Below are positions 60,854 through 63,554 of a stretch of DNA of 63,554 bases, one piece after another. Origin of the DNA: Spirochaetia bacterium (GTDB lineage: Bacteria; Spirochaetota; Leptospiria; Leptospirales; Leptonemataceae); assembly GCA_021413825.1 (NCBI GenBank), contig JAIOPQ010000055.1, positions 1 through 63,554 of the forward strand, written 5' to 3'. The notes below the pieces were generated by a model. The model did not search any database and was not told where the DNA came from. It saw nothing but the letters and a program-made list of their open reading frames with translations. Each line of letters starts with the position of its first letter. Within the stretch, counting starts at the first letter, position 1. A program made the translations under genes and the position numbers.

Positions 60854-61509
60854 TGAAACTTAAAGTGCAGAAGCTTTGCAAGAATTTTGGGAGCCCTCCC
60901 GCAGAAGTGATTCGGGATGTTTCATTTTCTGTCGCAGAAGGTGAGTTCATGTCACTGACGGGAAAGTCCGGTTCCGGCAAGAGTACGCTTCTATATATGA
61001 TCAGTACACTCGATCATGCAACCTCCGGTTCCGTGGAGATTGATGGCGTAGATGTAGCAACGCTTTCTGAGAAGGATCTACACCGATTTAGGAATCGGCA
61101 TATGGGATTTATCTTTCAGTTTCACTACCTGCTTCCAGAATTCACTGTGCTTGAAAATGTACTGATGCCTGCCGTGAAGGCTCGCGAAGAAAGCAAGCGC
61201 TTGAGTCGTGCAAAGGATCTCATCAATCAATTTGATCTGAGCGAAAAGCTCGATCATCTTCCGGGCCAACTTTCCGGTGGGCAACAGCAACGCGTTGCCA
61301 TCGCGCGCGCCCTTCTAATGGAACCGGATTTTATTTTTGCAGATGAACCGACAGGTGCGCTCGATTCTGCGAATGGGAAAATCGTGATGGATATCTTTGA
61401 ACAGATCAGCAAGAAAAAGACAACAGTGATTTACGTAACACATGACACTGAGTTTGCTGAGAAAGCACGCCGCAAAATACGATTGAAAGACGGGAGAATT
61501 GTCCAGTGA
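60850..61509 (+). CDS. ABC transporter ATP-binding protein (MacB/LolD type)
   Basis: The protein has 219 residues. Walker A is GKSGSGKST, the Q-loop is [10 protein letters not shown], the signature is [10 protein letters not shown], Walker B is [11 protein letters not shown] and the switch is VTHDTEFA. It powers the permease. It overlaps genes on both sides by 4 bp. Confidence 0.95.
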   Translation: MMKLKVQKLCKNFGSPPAEVIRDVSFSVAEGEFMSLTGKSGSGKSTLLYMISTLDHATSGSVEIDGVDVATLSEKDLHRFRNRHMGFIFQFHYLLPEFTVLENVLMPAVKAREESKRLSRAKDLINQFDLSEKLDHLPGQLSGGQQQRVAIARALLMEPDFIFADEPTGALDSANGKIVMDIFEQISKKKTTVIYVTHDTEFAEKARRKIRLKDGRIVQ

Positions 61510-62096
61510 AAGATGAGATACTCGAACTGGTCCGGCCCGCCGTTCTCTCCGGTGGATTTGCAAAGTTGACGTCAGATGAGATGGCCAGGCTTTCTGGTGT
61601 AAGCAAGCGGACTCTGTATCGCTATTTCAGATCAAAGGAAGAAATCGTTTTAGAAATCACAGCAGGGATGCGCACATCGCTCCAGGCGCTCTTCGACAGA
61701 GAGCTGAACGATCGCAGCCGTCCTCCGCTGGTTCGTTTGCATTCTATTCTGGTGCAGATTGCTACGATGATCAACACCTTTGCCCCGCAGTTCATGCTCG
61801 ATATTGAAAAGCAAATGCCTCTTGAGTTCAAGAAGATGATGGAATTTCGCGCGGCTAGACTACGGAGTCTATCCGCGCTGATTCGTGAGGCGCAAGAGTC
61901 TGGTGCAGTGCGACAGAACGTCGATCCGTCGCTGTCGATTGAGATATTGCTAGCATCGGTTAACGGTGTTCTCCGGCCATCGTTTCTGGCGTCCATTCGG
62001 CACGATTTCAAGTCCTGTTTTGAAGCCCTCTTTGATCAATTCCTGAACGGAATCGTCACTCCGCCGGCGCGGACTAGCCGAAAAGTAGTCCCCTAG
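61506..62096 (+). CDS. TetR-family repressor of the efflux operon
   Basis: The protein has 196 residues from GTG 61506, overlapping the ATPase stop by 4 bp. The N-terminal HTH reads LTSDEMARLSGVSKRTLYRYFRSKEE, a textbook TetR DNA-binding domain; the remaining 140 residues form the ligand-binding helical bundle (TetR_C type). Being the last gene of the operon that begins at 58808, it probably binds the palindrome at 58766-58793 and is released by the exported compound. Confidence 0.92.
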   Translation: MKDEILELVRPAVLSGGFAKLTSDEMARLSGVSKRTLYRYFRSKEEIVLEITAGMRTSLQALFDRELNDRSRPPLVRLHSILVQIATMINTFAPQFMLDIEKQMPLEFKKMMEFRAARLRSLSALIREAQESGAVRQNVDPSLSIEILLASVNGVLRPSFLASIRHDFKSCFEALFDQFLNGIVTPPARTSRKVVP

Positions 62097-62201
62097 CGGC
62101 AAATCTCCGTTTCCGAGGTGTACCTTTTCATTTAAAGACCAAGCCATCAGGCCAGCAACCGTTTGTGTTTGTGTGCAAGAACTCCGTCAGATTTGCGAAT
62201 C

Positions 62202-62621
62202 CTAATAAAACATTATCGGGTTCTGTTGTTTCAGGGCCTCCGCAACTGCAGTGTTCAAGGATTGGACTCCATGTTTCAACCAGCGGCCGGAGATTGGCAA
62301 CTGCAGCATGGCCTCCGTCTCGGCCCCCAGAACACCAACCTGTTCTAAGGGGATATCGGGAGGTCCTTCGAAACATCTTCTAATCATCGGAAATTTCTTT
62401 CCCCAGGACATTGCGTCCATTTCTTCACGCATACCGAAAAGGGCAGCCCCGTTACCTAAGAACGCTTCAAACGCGCGGTTGTAACTGACCCCCAAACCAG
62501 CCAACAGAGATGGATCGCGTGAGTAATACTGCCCGGATTCTGCATCGAACAGGAAATCATCCGGATTCACAATCTCCCGCATGGCTTCTTTTGATTTGTA
62601 AACTACCACCGCTATACTCAT
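62202..62621 (-). CDS. Orphan protein of unknown function (139 aa)
   Basis: The start is ATG 62621 with GAGGTG at the right distance, which supports a real gene. The product is alpha/beta by pattern (MSIAVVVYKSKEAMREIVNP at the N-terminus), has no signal peptide and matches no family I know. Its upstream side carries the GATTATG repeat cluster. Narrow distribution or recent acquisition is possible. Confidence 0.6.
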   Translation of the reverse strand: MSIAVVVYKSKEAMREIVNPDDFLFDAESGQYYSRDPSLLAGLGVSYNRAFEAFLGNGAALFGMREEMDAMSWGKKFPMIRRCFEGPPDIPLEQVGVLGAETEAMLQLPISGRWLKHGVQSLNTAVAEALKQQNPIMFY

Positions 62622-62738
62622 AGTTAGCACCTCAAGGGAAAGTCACAGGGCCATCCGGCGTCAGGATGCACGGTTGCCAGTGAACGAGGCCTGGTCAAGC
62701 GATTGGCCCCCGGTGTGCCTGGCTTCGCCGATGCTGGC

Positions 62739-62917
62739 AATGAGACATAATCCGGGGCCCATCCGCGATGTGACATAATCTGGAGCGGCTATGAATGTCC
62801 AAAGAACTGCATCCCGAAAAGCGAGCCACTTCCCCGGGGACAATACCCGGAACCAATCCAGGTGCTGTGCCGCTCTTTCGCGAAGAGATTATGCCCGCGG
62901 ATTATGTCGCATAATCT
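62739..62917. repeat. Cluster of palindromic GACATAATC/GATTATGTC repeats
   Basis: Four or more related cores lie in the gap between the orphan gene and the START-fold gene: AATGAGACATAATCCG at 62739-62754, TGTGACATAATCTG at 62769-62782, AGATTATGC at 62886-62894, and the perfect 17-bp palindrome GATTATG-TCG-CATAATC at 62900-62916. The 62886-62917 stretch is itself an inverted repeat (AGATTATGC...GCATAATCT). The rest of the 379-bp gap (62622-63000) shows no gene. The pattern resembles recombinase or repressor binding arrays, or mobile-element ends. Confidence 0.7.
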
Positions 62918-63000
62918 AAAGTCGGCCATAAACGTCACAGCCCTGGGAATTCATGTTGATTTCCTGGCGATCGCTCCACAATGGGGTTCCAGGATTCACT

Positions 63001-63504
63001 ATGAAAAAAATCAACGTAGAACAAACCTTTGAACATTCGCTTCCGACGCTGCTGCGCGCGCGCGAGGAACGTTACAAGCATCTGGACAAGTTTCCAGAGC
63101 TCAAGAATGTTCAAATTGTAAGTGAATCCCGCGAAGGTCATATACTCAAACAGGTACGTAACATCTCGCTTGCTGATGCAATGCCTGCAGTGCTTCAGAC
63201 CGTTCTGCCTGCTGGCGCAAATGTGCTTGTGGAAGAATCAGAATTTGATGATACTACCAACACGCATACGTTCAAGGTCACTCCTGGTGGTGGAATGGAT
63301 AACATCTTTGCTGTGAAAGGTGTTTCAAAGTATTTTGCAAACGGCGACAAATCGGTTCGCACATACGACATTGAAATTACTAGCAAGGTATTGTTCGTGG
63401 GCGGTGTTGTGGAATCAGCGATTGGTGATGTTTACAAACACAACCTTGACAAAGACAAACTTTCAATTGAAAACTTTATCAAGGTTCTGGGGGAACCCTC
63501 CTGA
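63001..63504 (+). CDS. START/SRPBCC-fold protein (DUF2505-like)
   Basis: The protein has 167 residues from ATG 63001, preceded by AGGA; the frame extends to 62953 but without support. The pattern of strands with a conserved-looking late segment (VLFVGGVVESAIGDVYKHNL) matches DUF2505, a small START-like family proposed to bind a hydrophobic ligand. Cytosolic. Possibly coupled to the next gene, whose start overlaps its stop. Confidence 0.65.
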   Translation: MKKINVEQTFEHSLPTLLRAREERYKHLDKFPELKNVQIVSESREGHILKQVRNISLADAMPAVLQTVLPAGANVLVEESEFDDTTNTHTFKVTPGGGMDNIFAVKGVSKYFANGDKSVRTYDIEITSKVLFVGGVVESAIGDVYKHNLDKDKLSIENFIKVLGEPS

Positions 63505-63554
63505 CTCCGGAAACGGACAAGGAACAGCGAGCCCGCATACTACTTGAGTCCCTG
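63501..63554 (+). CDS. Possible next gene, CTG start, cut by window end
   Basis: A frame beginning at CTG 63501 runs to the window end with plausible coding sequence (LTPETDKEQRARILLESL). GGGGGA at 63489-63494 is at perfect ribosome-site distance and CTGA overlaps the previous stop. Upstream in this frame there is a TGA at 63468, and no ATG, GTG or TTG before the CTG. Confidence 0.3.
   Translation, partial: MTPETDKEQRARILLESL

Noticed and set aside
62661..62843. 60-codon minus-strand frame inside the repeat region
   Set aside because: No ribosome site, overlaps the repeats and has no recognisable features.
1..63554. Search for tRNA, rRNA, CRISPR array, prophage or replication origin
   Set aside because: No cloverleaf with a GTTCRANNC arm, no rRNA-like sequence, no regularly spaced repeats and no dnaA-type box cluster was found by eye.

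Overview
The window most likely comes from a spirochaete of the Leptospirales (Leptospira/Leptonema/Turneriella relatives). This is an inference from gene content. It has two class III nucleotide cyclases (one with a 7TMR-DISM sensor), a 7TMR-DISM hybrid kinase, a SpoIIE/PP2C phosphatase, about ten predicted lipoproteins with relaxed lipoboxes, a bacterial N-end-rule transferase, and frequent GTG/TTG starts with 4-bp stop/start overlaps. G+C looks close to 50% by eye. I see no rRNA, tRNA, CRISPR array, prophage or intact insertion sequence.

Layout. 0-4.3 kb: the C-terminal part of a membrane glycosyltransferase-like protein cut by the window edge, a coiled-coil protein coupled to a Cys-rich lipoprotein, and a family 4 glycosyltransferase. 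4.3-14.5 kb: LOG-family hydrolase, a large unknown protein, a RsbW-like ATPase, a lipoprotein-type adenylate cyclase, a lipase-like lipoprotein, two further lipoproteins and the soluble transhydrogenase SthA. 14.5-20.4 kb: a TPR/SpoIIE-phosphatase pair divergent from a MORN lipoprotein, secreted protein and patatin operon. 20.4-20.8 kb: a highly structured non-coding block. 20.8-27.8 kb: dolichol-phosphate-mannose-synthase-like GT2, SerC, Bpt, an outer-membrane barrel, an aminotransferase, and a bacterioferritin with an unusual C-terminal domain beside its ferredoxin Bfd. 27.9-38.2 kb: a catabolic-looking block (N-acyl-D-amino acid deacylase/MFS, then monooxygenase/FAH-family hydrolase) followed by an AraC regulator and a hybrid kinase. 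38.2-43.4 kb: an AttEFGH-like ABC exporter with its AttH-type partner, and an Asp-nucleophile alpha/beta hydrolase.

43.5-48.9 kb is the clearest functional unit: norCBQD (cytochrome c-dependent NO reductase and its maturation ATPase/VWA pair), divergent from a DNR-like Crp/Fnr regulator. A perfect FNR/DNR box sits 41.5 bp upstream of the inferred norC start point. NorC carries a second fused cytochrome c domain. 48.9-55.9 kb: a lipoprotein peroxiredoxin, a beta-lactamase-fold lipoprotein, a CPA2 antiporter split by a GTGA stop/start overlap, a Cys-rich lipoprotein, HtpG and a Kazal-like secreted protein. 55.9-62.1 kb: a GAF-GAF adenylate cyclase, a cupin, and a four-gene efflux operon ending in its TetR regulator, with a 28-bp palindrome over the promoter. 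62.2-63.5 kb: an orphan gene, a cluster of palindromic GATTATG repeats, and a START-fold protein.

The items most worth a second look are the dispersed GACATAATC repeat family, the two-haem NorC with its NO regulon, the extended bacterioferritin, the split antiporter, the structured block at 20.4-20.8 kb and the Kazal-like gene ahead of htpG.
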